Positions 21,767 to 31,182 of a stretch of DNA of 64,000 bases are shown here, piece after piece. Origin of the DNA: an uncultured Alphaproteobacteria bacterium (GTDB lineage: Bacteria; Pseudomonadota; Alphaproteobacteria; Puniceispirillales; Marisalimonadaceae); the NCBI GenBank assembly GCA_937142855.1, contig CAKZQZ010000017.1, forward strand, positions 18,214 to 82,213, in the 5' to 3' direction. Both the position numbers and the translations under genes were made by a program. How positions within the stretch are numbered: the first letter of the stretch is position 1; each line of letters opens with the position of its first letter. Below the pieces are notes generated by a model, which did not search any database, was not told the DNA's origin, and saw only the letters and a program-made list of their open reading frames with translations.

Positions 21767-23170
21767 TTAGATTATTTCATTAAAATCAGTTAATTTTCCT
21801 GTTATAGCAGAGGCTGCTGCTATTTCAGGACTTACCAGGTGTGTCCTTCCACCTTTGCCTTGTCTACCCTCAAAATTTCTATTTGAAGTACTAGCGCACC
21901 GTTCCCCAGGCTGCAGTTTGTCTTCGTTCATAGCAAGGCACATTGAACAACCTGGCTCTCTCCACTCAAAGCCTGCTTCTGTAAAGATTTCATTTAAACC
22001 CTCATCTTCTGCTTGGCTTTTGACAAGGCCAGATCCTGGAACTACCATGGCTCTTATACCATGTTTAATTTTTTTACCTTTAATTACTTTTGCAGCAGAT
22101 CTTAAGTCTTCTATTCTTGAATTAGTACATGAGCCAATAAACACTGTATTGATCTCCACTTCAGATATTTTTTGACCTCCTGTTAAGCCCATATATTCAA
22201 GTGATCTTTCAATTTTTGCTCGCGCATCATCATCTTTTATTTTAGTTGGATCAGGAATAATACCATCAATAGGTACAACATCTTCTGGACTAGTGCCCCA
22301 AGTAACTGTTGGTTTAATTTTGTTAGCATCAATTATAATTTTTTTGTCATAAAATGCACCTTGATCTGAAGGTAATGATTTCCACCATTCAACAGCAAGG
22401 TCCCAATCTTTGCCTTTGGGTGACATTGGCTTGTCTTGCAAATAGTCAAATGTAATCTGGTCTGGGGCAATCATTCCAGCCCTAGCTCCTGCTTCAATTG
22501 ACATATTGCATAGGGTCATTCTACCTTCCATTGAAAGTTTTTTTATAGCTTCTCCTGAATACTCTATAACATGACCAGTTCCACCAGCGGTTCCAATTTC
22601 ACCTATAATAGCTAAAATTAAATCTTTAGAAGAAACGCCTGATTGAAGCTGACCATCTACACTAATAAGCATATTTTTTGCGGGTTTCTGAATCAAAGTT
22701 TGTGTTGCCAAAACATGTTCAACTTCAGAAGTTCCAATTCCAAATGCAAGCGCTCCAAATGCACCATGTGTTGCGGTGTGACTATCACCACAAACTATAG
22801 TCATCCCAGGTTGTGTGAAACCTTGTTCTGGACCTATAACGTGAACGATACCTTGTCTTTTATCCATCATATTAAAATAAGGGATACCAAAGTCTTTGAC
22901 ATTTTTGTCTAATGCCTCAACTTGGATTCTAGATTCTTCTTCATCTATACCTCCAGCCCTGTCGGTTGTAGGTACGTTATGATCAGCAACTGCCAAAGTT
23001 CTTTGTGGTGAGTTAACCTTTCTACCAGCCAACCTTAGTCCTTCAAAGGCTTGTGGACTTGTAACTTCGTGAACTAAATGTCTATCAATGTATATGAGAG
23101 ACGCTCCGTCATCTTGAGTGCTTATAAGATGATGATCCCAAATCTTATCAAAAAGAGTTCTAGGCTTCAT
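21767..23170 (-). CDS. leuC: 3-isopropylmalate dehydratase large subunit
   Basis: This is the aconitase-like large subunit of isopropylmalate isomerase, 467 residues. The 4Fe-4S ligands are the cysteine in [16 protein letters not shown] near residue 347 and the pair in [16 protein letters not shown] near 407. [19 protein letters not shown] is another family signature. It is the first of the leuC-leuD-leuB-asd run. The 69 bases between it and rplS carry no obvious leader peptide with leucine codons, so leucine attenuation is not supported. Confidence 0.97.
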   Translation of the reverse strand: MKPRTLFDKIWDHHLISTQDDGASLIYIDRHLVHEVTSPQAFEGLRLAGRKVNSPQRTLAVADHNVPTTDRAGGIDEEESRIQVEALDKNVKDFGIPYFNMMDKRQGIVHVIGPEQGFTQPGMTIVCGDSHTATHGAFGALAFGIGTSEVEHVLATQTLIQKPAKNMLISVDGQLQSGVSSKDLILAIIGEIGTAGGTGHVIEYSGEAIKKLSMEGRMTLCNMSIEAGARAGMIAPDQITFDYLQDKPMSPKGKDWDLAVEWWKSLPSDQGAFYDKKIIIDANKIKPTVTWGTSPEDVVPIDGIIPDPTKIKDDDARAKIERSLEYMGLTGGQKISEVEINTVFIGSCTNSRIEDLRSAAKVIKGKKIKHGIRAMVVPGSGLVKSQAEDEGLNEIFTEAGFEWREPGCSMCLAMNEDKLQPGERCASTSNRNFEGRQGKGGRTHLVSPEIAAASAITGKLTDFNEII

Positions 23171-23239
23171 TCTATTTCTCCATCAAGTTAGAAATCGATG
23201 TGTGTATATAAAATTTATGCTTAAACGAAAAAACTTTAC

Positions 23240-23671
23240 CTAGGAATTAGCTTCTTCTGCTGTTTCTTTGACATCAGATTGCTCAACCTTAGGTTTATTG
23301 TCTTTTTTTGACACCTGAATTTTTTCAACAATACGAGCTGATTTTCCTCTTCTATCCCTAAGATAGTATAATTTTGCTCTTCTGACTTTACCTCTTTTTA
23401 GAAGTGTAATTCCTGCGATTTTAGGTGAGAAGATAGGAAATATTCTTTCTACGCCTTCACCATAGGAGATTTTCCTAACAGTAAAACTTTCATTCAATCC
23501 ACCACCACTTCGAGCAATACATAAACCTTCAAAAGCCTGAATTCTTTCTTTGTCACCCTCAACAATTTTTACATCAACTTTGATAGTATCTCCGGCACCA
23601 AATTCTGGGATATTTCTTTCAGAAGATATTTTATCCATCTGATTTTTTTCAATTTTATCTATCACATTCAT
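23240..23671 (-). CDS. rplS: 50S ribosomal protein L19
   Basis: This 143-residue protein is ribosomal protein L19, located at the interface of the 30S and 50S subunits. The core motifs are [21 protein letters not shown] (as adjoining segments), [21 protein letters not shown] and [18 protein letters not shown]. The C-terminal tail beyond about residue 118 is charged and low in complexity ([19 protein letters not shown]), longer than in E. coli L19 but common in alphaproteobacteria. It is the last gene of the rpsP-rimM-trmD-rplS cluster, 54 bases after trmD. Confidence 0.98.
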   Translation of the reverse strand: MNVIDKIEKNQMDKISSERNIPEFGAGDTIKVDVKIVEGDKERIQAFEGLCIARSGGGLNESFTVRKISYGEGVERIFPIFSPKIAGITLLKRGKVRRAKLYYLRDRRGKSARIVEKIQVSKKDNKPKVEQSDVKETAEEANS

Positions 23672-23725
23672 TTTATTACCCTTTCATGAAACATACTCAT
23701 AACAAATTATCATTTTTTTTTCTAG

Positions 23726-24412
23726 TTAAGATTTAATATATTTTGTCCACAGATCTGGTCTTTTTGATTTAGTTATTATTTCTGACATCTTTGTTTTCCA
23801 TAACTTTATTTTTTTGTGGTCTCCTGATAACAAAACCTCTGGAACCTCTAAACCTTTCCAAATTCTTGGTTGTGTGTATAAAGGGTACTCCAACAAACCA
23901 GTCTCAAAACTTTCATCCAGTAAAGCTTCAGATTTAGCAACTACATTAGGAAGCAAACGGATCACAGAATCCATTATTATTTGTGCCGCTAATTCACCAC
24001 CAGATAAGATAAAGTCACCGATACTTACCTCTTCAATTTTGTTATGAACTAGAAACCTTTCATCAACCCCCTCATATCTTCCACAGATTAAAACCACACC
24101 CTTTTCTTGAGACAATGTTTTAGCCCGTTGGTGATCAAATTTTTTTCCCCTAGGTGACAAGTAAATTCTTGGACCATCATCATTTGAAACAGACTGTAAA
24201 GCCATATCGAGAACGTCTGGCTTTATTACCATTCCATGACCTCCGCCAAAAGGTACATCATCAACTTTACCATTCTTATCATTCGAAAAATCTCTAATAT
24301 TCACCTTTTTTAGAGACCACATACCACTTTTTAAAGCTTTCCCTGCTAATGAATAACCCAAAGCACCTGGAAACATTTCTGGAAACAGTGATAAGACTGT
24401 TGCTCTCCACAC
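23726..24412 (-). CDS. trmD: tRNA (guanine-N1-)-methyltransferase
   Basis: This enzyme forms m1G37 in tRNAs with G36, preventing +1 frameshifting. It has 228 residues. SPOUT-fold knot motifs include GGGHGMVIKPDVLDMAL near residue 57, CGRYEGVDERF near 109 and SIGDFILSGGELAAQII near 130. The start is GTG (protein MWRATVLSLFPEMF), at the usual position for the family. It follows rimM by 14 bases in the conserved S16-RimM-TrmD-L19 cluster. Confidence 0.98.
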   Translation of the reverse strand: MWRATVLSLFPEMFPGALGYSLAGKALKSGMWSLKKVNIRDFSNDKNGKVDDVPFGGGHGMVIKPDVLDMALQSVSNDDGPRIYLSPRGKKFDHQRAKTLSQEKGVVLICGRYEGVDERFLVHNKIEEVSIGDFILSGGELAAQIIMDSVIRLLPNVVAKSEALLDESFETGLLEYPLYTQPRIWKGLEVPEVLLSGDHKKIKLWKTKMSEIITKSKRPDLWTKYIKS

Positions 24413-24426
24413 AAGAAATACCTTTC

Positions 24427-24936
24427 TTAACTTTCAATAAAACCTGGATCAATATTTAAAATAACTTCTTTATCTTTATAATTTATATCCTTCAAAAAAG
24501 GTTTTCCTATCGGCAAATAAAATCTTTTTTTATTTTTTTCTACTTCGACTAACAGTCCACCACCAAAATCGTTGAAAGAAGTAACAAAACCTAAATTATG
24601 CCTTTCAAGGTTATAAACTTGAAAGTCTAACAAATCTCTTTGGTAAAACTCATCATCTTTAAGTAATGGTAAGTTATCTCTTCTAACGTAAAGGATTAAG
24701 TTTTTAAACTTTTCAGCCTCATTTCTTGTTTTAATGTCTTCAACGATACAAATAAGATTTTGTTTAATCTTTCTAACCAATTTTAATTTAATTGGTTTAG
24801 TTTGGTTACCTAAAAAAAATTCTTCATAAACAAAGAGGTTTTCCGGTATCTCTGTGAAACTTTTTACCTTGACCTCACCCTTAATGCCGTGAGGACCAAT
24901 AAATAAACCAATTTCTACAAAACCCTGCCTGTCCAA
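24427..24936 (-). CDS. rimM: Ribosome maturation factor RimM
   Basis: This 169-residue protein assists 30S head maturation by binding S19. The N-terminal RimM domain contains GLFIGPHGIKGEVKVKSF. The C-terminal PRC-barrel contains YQRDLLDFQVYNLE and VEKNKKRFYLPIGKPFLKDI, split here at its turn. The start is TTG, five bases after the rpsP stop, with no strong ribosome-binding site, so translation probably depends on coupling with rpsP. No in-frame ATG near the N-terminus would keep the conserved core. Confidence 0.95.
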   Translation of the reverse strand: MDRQGFVEIGLFIGPHGIKGEVKVKSFTEIPENLFVYEEFFLGNQTKPIKLKLVRKIKQNLICIVEDIKTRNEAEKFKNLILYVRRDNLPLLKDDEFYQRDLLDFQVYNLERHNLGFVTSFNDFGGGLLVEVEKNKKRFYLPIGKPFLKDINYKDKEVILNIDPGFIES

Positions 24937-24941
24937 TTGAT

Positions 24942-25457
24942 TTATTCTTTTTTACCCTCTTCTGCTGGAGCTTCTGCTGCTGGAGCCTCTTCTGCTGGAA
25001 CTTCTGCTACTGGAGCTTCTGCTGCTGGAGCCTCTTCTGCTGGAGCTTCTGCTACTGGAGCTTCTGCTGCTGGAGCCTCTTCTGCTGGAGCTTCTGCTGC
25101 TGGAGTCTCTGCTGCAGCTGCTAATTTTTCTGCAGCTTCTGCTTCTCGCTCTTGTCTTTTCTTACCTGGTGCGCTTTTAATTGGTTGCTCTCTAATTACA
25201 GGTGCTTTAACCAAGCCATCAGAAGAAAGCATTTTTGCAACCCTAAGAGTGGGCTGTGCGCCTTTTGAAATCCAATATTTAGCTCTTTCTACGTTTAATA
25301 CCATTCTCTCAGCATGATCTTTTGCAACCATTGGATTATAAGAACCTAACCTTTCAATAAATTTTCCATCACGAGGTGATAAAGCCTCTGCAACTACTAT
25401 TTTATAAAAAGGTCTCTTTTTAGATCCACCTCTGGATAATCTTATTTTTAGCGCCAT
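24942..25457 (-). CDS. rpsP: 30S ribosomal protein S16 with a repeat-encoded Ala/Glu/Pro tail
   Basis: This is ribosomal protein S16, a 30S assembly protein. The core occupies about residues 1-85 ([45 protein letters not shown]). From about residue 95 the protein becomes an 80-residue low-complexity extension of Ala, Glu and Pro, making 171 residues in all against about 80-90 for the minimal family. The distal part is encoded by three 45-bp tandem copies. The tail should be acidic and disordered and would project from the 30S body. It lies 26 bases after ffh and heads the rimM-trmD-rplS cluster. Confidence 0.97.
   Translation of the reverse strand: MALKIRLSRGGSKKRPFYKIVVAEALSPRDGKFIERLGSYNPMVAKDHAERMVLNVERAKYWISKGAQPTLRVAKMLSSDGLVKAPVIREQPIKSAPGKKRQEREAEAAEKLAAAAETPAAEAPAEEAPAAEAPVAEAPAEEAPAAEAPVAEVPAEEAPAAEAPAEEGKKE
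24954..25088 (-). repeat. 45-bp tandem repeat inside rpsP (three copies)
   Basis: Three near-identical 45-bp units lie at 24954-24998, 24999-25043 and 25044-25088, encoding the 15-residue unit [15 protein letters not shown]. The last copy differs at its end (PAEEG). Shorter degenerate pieces ([10 protein letters not shown]) extend towards about 25118. The unit keeps the reading frame, so copy-number changes would lengthen or shorten the S16 tail without frameshift. The reverse strand is also free of stops here, which produces a spurious open frame. Confidence 0.9.
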
Positions 25458-25482
25458 TTTTTTTCCTTATTTTAAATTAAAT

Positions 25483-26997
25483 TTATCTTCTTTTTTTGGA
25501 TGGTTTCCCACCTAAACCAGGAAGCCCCATACCCCCAAATCTATTTGCCATATTTCCTAGGTTTGGCATATTTCCTCCCATCATTTTTTGGAGTTCAGCT
25601 ATTTTACTTGGATCCAAAGCTGAGTTCTGTCCTTCACCAGGGTTTGGCATGCCACCACCTAGTGAGGACATCATATTTTTCAAACCACCCAGGCCGCCCA
25701 TCTTACCCATTTTTTTCATCATTCGGGCCATATCCTGTTGCTGTTTTACCAGTCTATTTACATCCGAAACAGCAGTCCCTGATCCAGCTGCAATTCTTTT
25801 TCTTCTCGATGCGTTTAGCAAAGCAACATTTACCCTTTCTTTTTTTGTCATTGAATAAATTATTGCTTCTTGTTTGGAAATAGCTTTGTCATTAAAATTA
25901 TTTGCCGCCATTTGTTTTTGGAGTTTTCCGATACCTGGAAGCATTGACATTATACCACCTAAGCCACCCATTTTTTTAAGTTGTCCAATTTGTTTCAACA
26001 TATCATTCATATCAAAGCTACCCTGAGACATTCTTTTCATCATGTGGGCTGCATCTTCTTCAGCAATTGTCTCAGCAGCTTTTTCAACTAGAGATACAAC
26101 GTCTCCCATGTCGAGAATTCTACCTGCCGCTCGATCTGGATGGAAAGGCTCTAGTCCGTCTAGTTTTTCAGAAACACCAACAAATTTTATGGGGCAACCA
26201 GTAACAGATCTCATTGAGAGCGCCGCACCACCTCTAGCGTCGCCATCAGACCTTGTAAGAACCACTCCTGAAATTTTTATTAACTCTGAGAAAGATTTAG
26301 CCGTTTGGACTGCATCCTGACCTGTCATAGCATCGGCTACTAGCAATGTTTCAGAAGGTTTTGATATTTTGAAGACCTCTTTTGCTTCAGACATCATCGC
26401 GGTATCTAAGGTAGTTCTTCCTGCAGTATCAAGTATCAAAACATCAATTGCCTGAACTTTTGAAGCGGCCATAGCTCTTTTAGCAATTTGTTCTGGACTT
26501 TCGCCATCTATTTCCGGCAGAACTGAAACTTCAGCTTGCTCACCAAGAATTCTAAGTTGCTCTCTTGCTGCAGGCCTGTAAATATCTAATGAGGCTAACA
26601 TCACTTTTTTTCTTTTTTTATTTTTTAAGTGAAGTGCTAGCTTACCTGCTGTCGTCGTTTTACCAGACCCTTGCAAACCAACTAGTAAGATTATCGCAGG
26701 TGGAGTGTGGTCTATCAAGAGCTCTGCTTCATTAGAACCAAGAACCTCAATTAACACGTCATTAACTATTTTAATAACTTGTTGACCAGGTGTAACTGAC
26801 CTTAGTACTTCTTCACCTACAGCTCTTACTCTAACTTTATCAATAAATTCTTTTACTACAGACAAAGCCACGTCAGCTTCTAATAAAGCAGACCTGACTT
26901 CCCTTAAGGCTTCATCTACATCCTTTTCTGATAAGGCTCCTCGTTTTGTTAAGCCTTTAAAAACATTACCAAGTTTATCAGTTAAATTCTCAAACAT
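25483..26997 (-). CDS. ffh: Signal recognition particle protein Ffh
   Basis: This GTPase binds signal sequences and 4.5S RNA and delivers nascent membrane proteins to FtsY. It has 504 residues from the ATG beginning MFENLTDKLGNVFKGL. A TTG two codons earlier gives a longer frame but sits on top of the TTAGG ribosome-binding stretch, so I prefer the ATG. The GTPase motifs are GLQGSGKTTTAGKLA (G1, near residue 107), DIYRPAAREQL, LDTAGRTTLD and TRSDGDARGGA. The methionine-rich M domain runs from about residue 330 and ends in a Gly/Met/Asn-rich tail. It follows ftsY by 132 bases. Confidence 0.98.
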   Translation of the reverse strand: MFENLTDKLGNVFKGLTKRGALSEKDVDEALREVRSALLEADVALSVVKEFIDKVRVRAVGEEVLRSVTPGQQVIKIVNDVLIEVLGSNEAELLIDHTPPAIILLVGLQGSGKTTTAGKLALHLKNKKRKKVMLASLDIYRPAAREQLRILGEQAEVSVLPEIDGESPEQIAKRAMAASKVQAIDVLILDTAGRTTLDTAMMSEAKEVFKISKPSETLLVADAMTGQDAVQTAKSFSELIKISGVVLTRSDGDARGGAALSMRSVTGCPIKFVGVSEKLDGLEPFHPDRAAGRILDMGDVVSLVEKAAETIAEEDAAHMMKRMSQGSFDMNDMLKQIGQLKKMGGLGGIMSMLPGIGKLQKQMAANNFNDKAISKQEAIIYSMTKKERVNVALLNASRRKRIAAGSGTAVSDVNRLVKQQQDMARMMKKMGKMGGLGGLKNMMSSLGGGMPNPGEGQNSALDPSKIAELQKMMGGNMPNLGNMANRFGGMGLPGLGGKPSKKRR

Positions 26998-27023
26998 ATT
27001 CAAACCTAATCTTAAACCAAACC

Positions 27024-27060
27024 AAAAATGCGCCCGTGCTTGAAACTCAAGGACGCGCGC
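27024..27060 (-). terminator. GC-rich hairpin with T-tract between ftsY and ffh
   Basis: In an AT-rich gap, positions 27030-27060 form a GC-rich imperfect inverted repeat: three GC pairs, a two-base bulge, three pairs, a mismatch and five pairs around a three-base loop. On the minus strand it is followed by ATTTTT (27029-27024). This fits an intrinsic terminator or attenuator for ftsY-side transcription before ffh. The T-tract is short, so read-through is plausible. Confidence 0.5.
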
Positions 27061-27129
27061 TAAAATTTATACCTTTTTAAATATTGTGAAGTGTCTATAT
27101 AAAATTAGAGTGTAAGTCAAGTTAAAGTC

Positions 27130-28065
27130 TTAATCATCTAGTCCCACAAGAGCTTTGGAAAAGGATACCGCTTCAAAAGACTGCAGATCATCAAGTCCTT
27201 CTCCAACTCCGACTGCATGTATGGGAATTTTAAACTTTTCAGCAAGTGAAACTACAACACCGCCTTTCGCACTTCCATCCAACTTAGTAATTATCATACC
27301 AGTTAAGCCGATAGCCTCATCAAAACTTTTTAGCTGTGAGTGGGCATTTTGTCCAACTGTACCGTCTAATACAACAACCTTTTGGTGAGGGGCATTTGGA
27401 TCTAATTTAGACAGCACTCTGCATGTTTTAGTTAACTCTTCCATAAGATCTTTTTTATTTTGCAATCTTCCAGCAGTATCAATAATAACGATGTCAACAC
27501 CCTTGTCTTTTGCTAGTTGAAAAGCTTTATAGGCAACTGCAGCAGAGTCACCCCCATCTGTCCCAAAAACAACCTCGGCTCCCACTCTATTGCCCCAGGT
27601 TTTTAATTGTTCAACCGCTGCTGCTCTGAAAGTATCAGAAGCAGCTAAAATAACTGATTTATTTTGCAGTCTAAATTGTTCTGCAATCTTACCAGCTGTG
27701 GTTGTCTTTCCTGAGCCATTTACTCCTGCTAAAAATAAAACATGAGGGCTAGACGAAATATCTTCGTAAAGATTTTTTTCACAAGGAATAAGAATTTGTT
27801 CAATTTCAGAAGCCAACGTTGTAGAGATATCTAATTGATTGATTTCTTTTTTATCTTTTATTTCAAATTTTTGATCTTTAATTTTCTTGGTAATTCTGGC
27901 AGCAACTTCTATACCGAGATCAGCCAATATTAGCTGTTCCTCAATATTATCTAAAGTTTCCTGATCTACTGTTTTTTTACCAGTTATTGAAGCAATCGCA
28001 CCTTCAACTTTTGATGCAGACTTACTTAGTCCTGACTTTAATTTTTTAAACCAATTTAATGCCAT
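27130..28065 (-). CDS. ftsY: Signal recognition particle receptor FtsY
   Basis: This is the SRP receptor GTPase that docks Ffh-ribosome complexes at the membrane. It has 311 residues and a short N-terminal A region (MALNWFKKLKSGLSKSASKV), as usual in alphaproteobacteria. The NG domain shows GVNGSGKTTTAGKIAEQF near residue 114, DTFRAAAVEQLKTWG near 143, IDTAGRLQNK near 197 and TKLDGSAKGG near 258. It follows mtaB by 26 bases; dapF-mtaB-ftsY form one minus-strand run. Confidence 0.98.
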   Translation of the reverse strand: MALNWFKKLKSGLSKSASKVEGAIASITGKKTVDQETLDNIEEQLILADLGIEVAARITKKIKDQKFEIKDKKEINQLDISTTLASEIEQILIPCEKNLYEDISSSPHVLFLAGVNGSGKTTTAGKIAEQFRLQNKSVILAASDTFRAAAVEQLKTWGNRVGAEVVFGTDGGDSAAVAYKAFQLAKDKGVDIVIIDTAGRLQNKKDLMEELTKTCRVLSKLDPNAPHQKVVVLDGTVGQNAHSQLKSFDEAIGLTGMIITKLDGSAKGGVVVSLAEKFKIPIHAVGVGEGLDDLQSFEAVSFSKALVGLDD

Positions 28066-28091
28066 AAATTCTTACTCTCATTTTAGCTGAT

Positions 28092-29381
28092 TTAGTTTTT
28101 AATAGTCCCAATAAGATGATCTGAGTTAACATCTAATATCTGAGTTGAAACTATCTCACTTGTTTGAATAGTTTCTTGCAATTTTATTTTAGCAAAATTT
28201 GCTGAATGCCCTGTAGAATTTTTTTCTACTAATACGTTCTGCATAGTGCCAATTTGGGATTTTAAAAAATGTCTATGTTGTTTTTCTGCAAGGTTTCTTA
28301 ATTCTTTAGCGCGATATCTTATATCTTTTTTTAATACTTTCGGCATTTTCGATGCAGCCGTATTTTCTCTATCAGAATAAGGAAAAACGTGTACATATGT
28401 GATTTCAGCTTCTTTAATTAACTTTAAACTTTGTTGGTGAGCAGCTTCGTCCTCTGTAGGGAACCCAGCAATAAAATCACCTCCAAAAACAACATCACTT
28501 CGTCTACGCCGAGCCTCTAAAACAAAATTCATCACATCTCTATATAAGTGCCTTCTTTTCATTCTTTTTAATATAAGGTCATCACCATGTTGAATTGATA
28601 AATGCAGATGTGGCATTAACCTTTTTTCGTTCTCCAATGCATCCATTAATTCATAATCAACTTCAGCAGGGTCAATTGAGGATAATCTCAATCTTGGTAA
28701 ATCCGGTATGTTTTTTAAAATCTTCTTTACTAACAAGCCTAAACTTGGCTTTCCAAATATATCATTTCCCCAAGAGGTTAAATCCACCCCTGTAAGAACC
28801 ACTTCTTTAACACCATTTTTTAAGAGAGAGTTAATTGAATTTATTATGCTTTGGGTAGAAACTGACCTACTGGGGCCTCTTCCAAAAGGGATTATACAAA
28901 ACGTACACCTATGATCACATCCATTTTGAACTTGGACAAAACCTCGGGTATGTTTATTGAAAGTTTCAACAATATGATTGGCAGTACTCTTTGTTTCCAT
29001 TATGTCTTCTACAAAAATATTATTTTTATCAACAAGATCACTATAAGGACTGAAATTTTTCCAAAACGTTGACTCTAATTTCTCTTTGTTTCCTACAACA
29101 AAGCTTACCTCAGGCATTGAATTCCATTTTTTAGGATCAACTTGAGCGGCACAACCAGTAACTAAAATTTTGGCGTCTGGTCTCTTTTTTTTTGCTGATC
29201 TAATCGCTTGTCTAGCCTGACGTTCTGCCTCACTAGTCACAGCGCATGTATTAAAAATAATTAAATCACTGTGACCATTTTTGCTTGCATGATCAGAGAT
29301 AACCTGGCTCTCCCAAATATTTAACCTACAGCCAAAGGTTTTTATATCTGGAATAGAGTTCTTTTGTTTATGAGATGTCAC
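28092..29381 (-). CDS. mtaB: tRNA t6A37 methylthiotransferase MtaB
   Basis: This radical-SAM enzyme adds a methylthio group to t6A37 of tRNA (ms2t6A). It has 429 residues. The N-terminal MTTase domain supplies cluster cysteines in KTFGCRLNIWES, NTCAVTSEAERQARQ and VTGCAAQVDPK. The radical-SAM triad is in CDHRCTFCIIPFGRGPSRS near residue 157. The C-terminal TRAM-like part is short. It begins three bases after the dapF stop, so the two are probably co-translated. MiaB was considered, but the CRLN start and the sequence around the triad fit MtaB better. Confidence 0.93.
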   Translation of the reverse strand: MTSHKQKNSIPDIKTFGCRLNIWESQVISDHASKNGHSDLIIFNTCAVTSEAERQARQAIRSAKKKRPDAKILVTGCAAQVDPKKWNSMPEVSFVVGNKEKLESTFWKNFSPYSDLVDKNNIFVEDIMETKSTANHIVETFNKHTRGFVQVQNGCDHRCTFCIIPFGRGPSRSVSTQSIINSINSLLKNGVKEVVLTGVDLTSWGNDIFGKPSLGLLVKKILKNIPDLPRLRLSSIDPAEVDYELMDALENEKRLMPHLHLSIQHGDDLILKRMKRRHLYRDVMNFVLEARRRRSDVVFGGDFIAGFPTEDEAAHQQSLKLIKEAEITYVHVFPYSDRENTAASKMPKVLKKDIRYRAKELRNLAEKQHRHFLKSQIGTMQNVLVEKNSTGHSANFAKIKLQETIQTSEIVSTQILDVNSDHLIGTIKN

Positions 29382-29384
29382 TTA

Positions 29385-30197
29385 CTATTCACCTATGGTA
29401 CCTTCAAATACTTTTTCTACGTCTCCAGAAAGCGTTACCGTACTGTCATTAAGCCAATTTATTAATAAATGCCCCCCGTCTAAAATAATTTTATTTTCTT
29501 TAGGACTTTTGTTTAAAACCGATGCAGCAACTAGCGTAGCACACGCTCCAGACCCACAAGCCAATGTTATTCCTGAACCTCTTTCCCAAACTTTCATTCT
29601 AATTGTGTTATTTTTTAAAACGCACGCAAATTCTATATTCGCGAACTCAGGAAATAGGGTATCTTTTTCTAATTTTGGACCAACAGAATTTAAGTCCAAA
29701 CTTTCAAGTTCTTCTAAGTTTTGCAAAAAGATAACAGCGTGAGGGTTTCCCATCGAAAGACAAAACGCTTCAAAATCACCCAATTTTACTTTTTGAGGAT
29801 CTATGTTTTTAGATAAAGGAATATCAGACCATCCAAATTTTGGCTTGCCCATATTAACAGTTACTAAATTGTCATTCTTAAAACATTTTAAATTACCTGA
29901 TATAGATTCAATATTTAAATAGGTTATATCATCTCTTTCCATCAAATAATCAGCAACACACCTCGTTCCGTTTCCACATGCTCCAACCTCTAAGCCGTTT
30001 GAGTTATACATCTTTATCTTATAATTTTCTGGAATTGGAGTGTCTTCAATAATCATTACTTGATCACAACCAATACCAAACCTCCTATCACTTATTTTCT
30101 GTAAAAAATTCTTATCATGAATTTTAGGGTTTTTTTGATTATCAAAAATAATAAAATCATTACCCAAACCATGCATTTTAATAAAAGGTATTTTCAA
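29385..30197 (-). CDS. dapF: Diaminopimelate epimerase
   Basis: This enzyme converts LL- to meso-diaminopimelate for lysine and peptidoglycan. It has 270 residues. The start MKIPFIKMHGLGNDFIIFD is typical. The two catalytic cysteines lie in GACGNGTRCVADYL near residue 75 and LACGSGACATLVAAS near 216, forming the thiol pair of the cofactor-independent epimerase. The neighbouring dapC-like gene at 34206-35414 belongs to the same pathway. Confidence 0.97.
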   Translation of the reverse strand: MKIPFIKMHGLGNDFIIFDNQKNPKIHDKNFLQKISDRRFGIGCDQVMIIEDTPIPENYKIKMYNSNGLEVGACGNGTRCVADYLMERDDITYLNIESISGNLKCFKNDNLVTVNMGKPKFGWSDIPLSKNIDPQKVKLGDFEAFCLSMGNPHAVIFLQNLEELESLDLNSVGPKLEKDTLFPEFANIEFACVLKNNTIRMKVWERGSGITLACGSGACATLVAASVLNKSPKENKIILDGGHLLINWLNDSTVTLSGDVEKVFEGTIGE

Positions 30198-30227
30198 ATT
30201 TCTATCTCTAAGTTTTAGTAATAATAG

Positions 30228-31013
30228 TTAAATATCTATATCTATTACAATGGGCACATGATCAGATGGCCTTTCCCATGACCTTGTTTCATTATAAATA
30301 ACACCAGATTTAACTTGTGGGAATATTTTTTTAGAAACCCAGACGTGGTCTAATCTTCTTCCCCTATTAGAAATCTCCCAGTTTCTATTTCTATAGGACC
30401 ACCACGAATATAATTTCTCATTATGAGGCGTAATTGCTCTCATCACATCAACCCATTCACCAGAATCGATTATATCTAACAGGGTTTCTGTTTCTATTGG
30501 GGTGTGTGATACTACGTTGAGAAGTTGTTTATGAGACCATACATCATGCTCCAAAGGTGCTATATTTAAATCTCCAACTAAAATTTTTTTGGTTTTTGTA
30601 TCATTTGTAAAATGGGATTTCATCTCATTTAAGAAATCAATCTTATGAGCAAACTTTGGGTTAGTTATTATATCAGGTTCATCACCTCCAGCTGGAACAT
30701 AGAAATTATGAAGTTCTATTTTTTCTCCCAATTGGACTGAGACATGTCTACAGTCTCCTTTATTACACCAATTTATATGTTCTTTCTCTTGAAATTTTAT
30801 TTTAGATAAGATTGCAACGCCATTATAAGATTTTTCACCTCTAAAATATTGATACTTCATACCAATTTTTAAAAAATCATTTGATGGAAAGAATTGATCT
30901 TCAGTTTTTGTTTCTTGTAAACATAGTAAATCTATATTTTTATCATTCGTAAATTTTAAAACTTGCTCTATTCTTAATCTTACTGAATTTATATTCCAAG
31001 TTGCAATTTTCAT
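30228..31013 (-). CDS. xth: Exodeoxyribonuclease III
   Basis: This is an AP endonuclease and 3'-5' exonuclease of base-excision repair, 261 residues. Motifs of the exonuclease-endonuclease-phosphatase fold are ATWNINSVRLR at the N-terminus, LLCLQETKTED near residue 30, GDLNIAPLEHDVW near 146, RRLDHVWVS near 220 and SDHVPIVIDI at the C-terminus with the catalytic Asp-His. It lies after lolA with a 169-base gap. Confidence 0.96.
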   Translation of the reverse strand: MKIATWNINSVRLRIEQVLKFTNDKNIDLLCLQETKTEDQFFPSNDFLKIGMKYQYFRGEKSYNGVAILSKIKFQEKEHINWCNKGDCRHVSVQLGEKIELHNFYVPAGGDEPDIITNPKFAHKIDFLNEMKSHFTNDTKTKKILVGDLNIAPLEHDVWSHKQLLNVVSHTPIETETLLDIIDSGEWVDVMRAITPHNEKLYSWWSYRNRNWEISNRGRRLDHVWVSKKIFPQVKSGVIYNETRSWERPSDHVPIVIDIDI

Positions 31014-31182
31014 TAATTTAAGTCCAAAGTTTTATTTGTAGTTGAAGTTTATTTTATTGGATTATTATTATTTTCCTAATTGATCATAGATTTTTAATCC
31101 TTGTAAATAATCTTGATTAAAAAAAAAAGAGCTTGTTTGCTTTGTTGAATAATTCGTTAACTGACATTTTTGACAATAGTAC

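Noticed and set aside
24937..25317. Open frame on the plus strand rich in Ala, Gly and Ser opposite rpsP
   Set aside because: It is the mirror image of the rpsP repeat tail; its composition comes from the 45-bp repeats and it has no independent start signal or family match.
25496..25883. Two overlapping plus-strand open frames opposite the ffh C-terminus
   Set aside because: They lie opposite the Gly/Met-rich M domain of Ffh, whose biased codons suppress stops on the other strand.
31080..31145. Terminator at the ten-base A tract between lolA and xth
   Set aside because: The minus-strand T-tract is present, but no stable hairpin precedes it; the only nearby inverted repeat is AT-only with a long loop.
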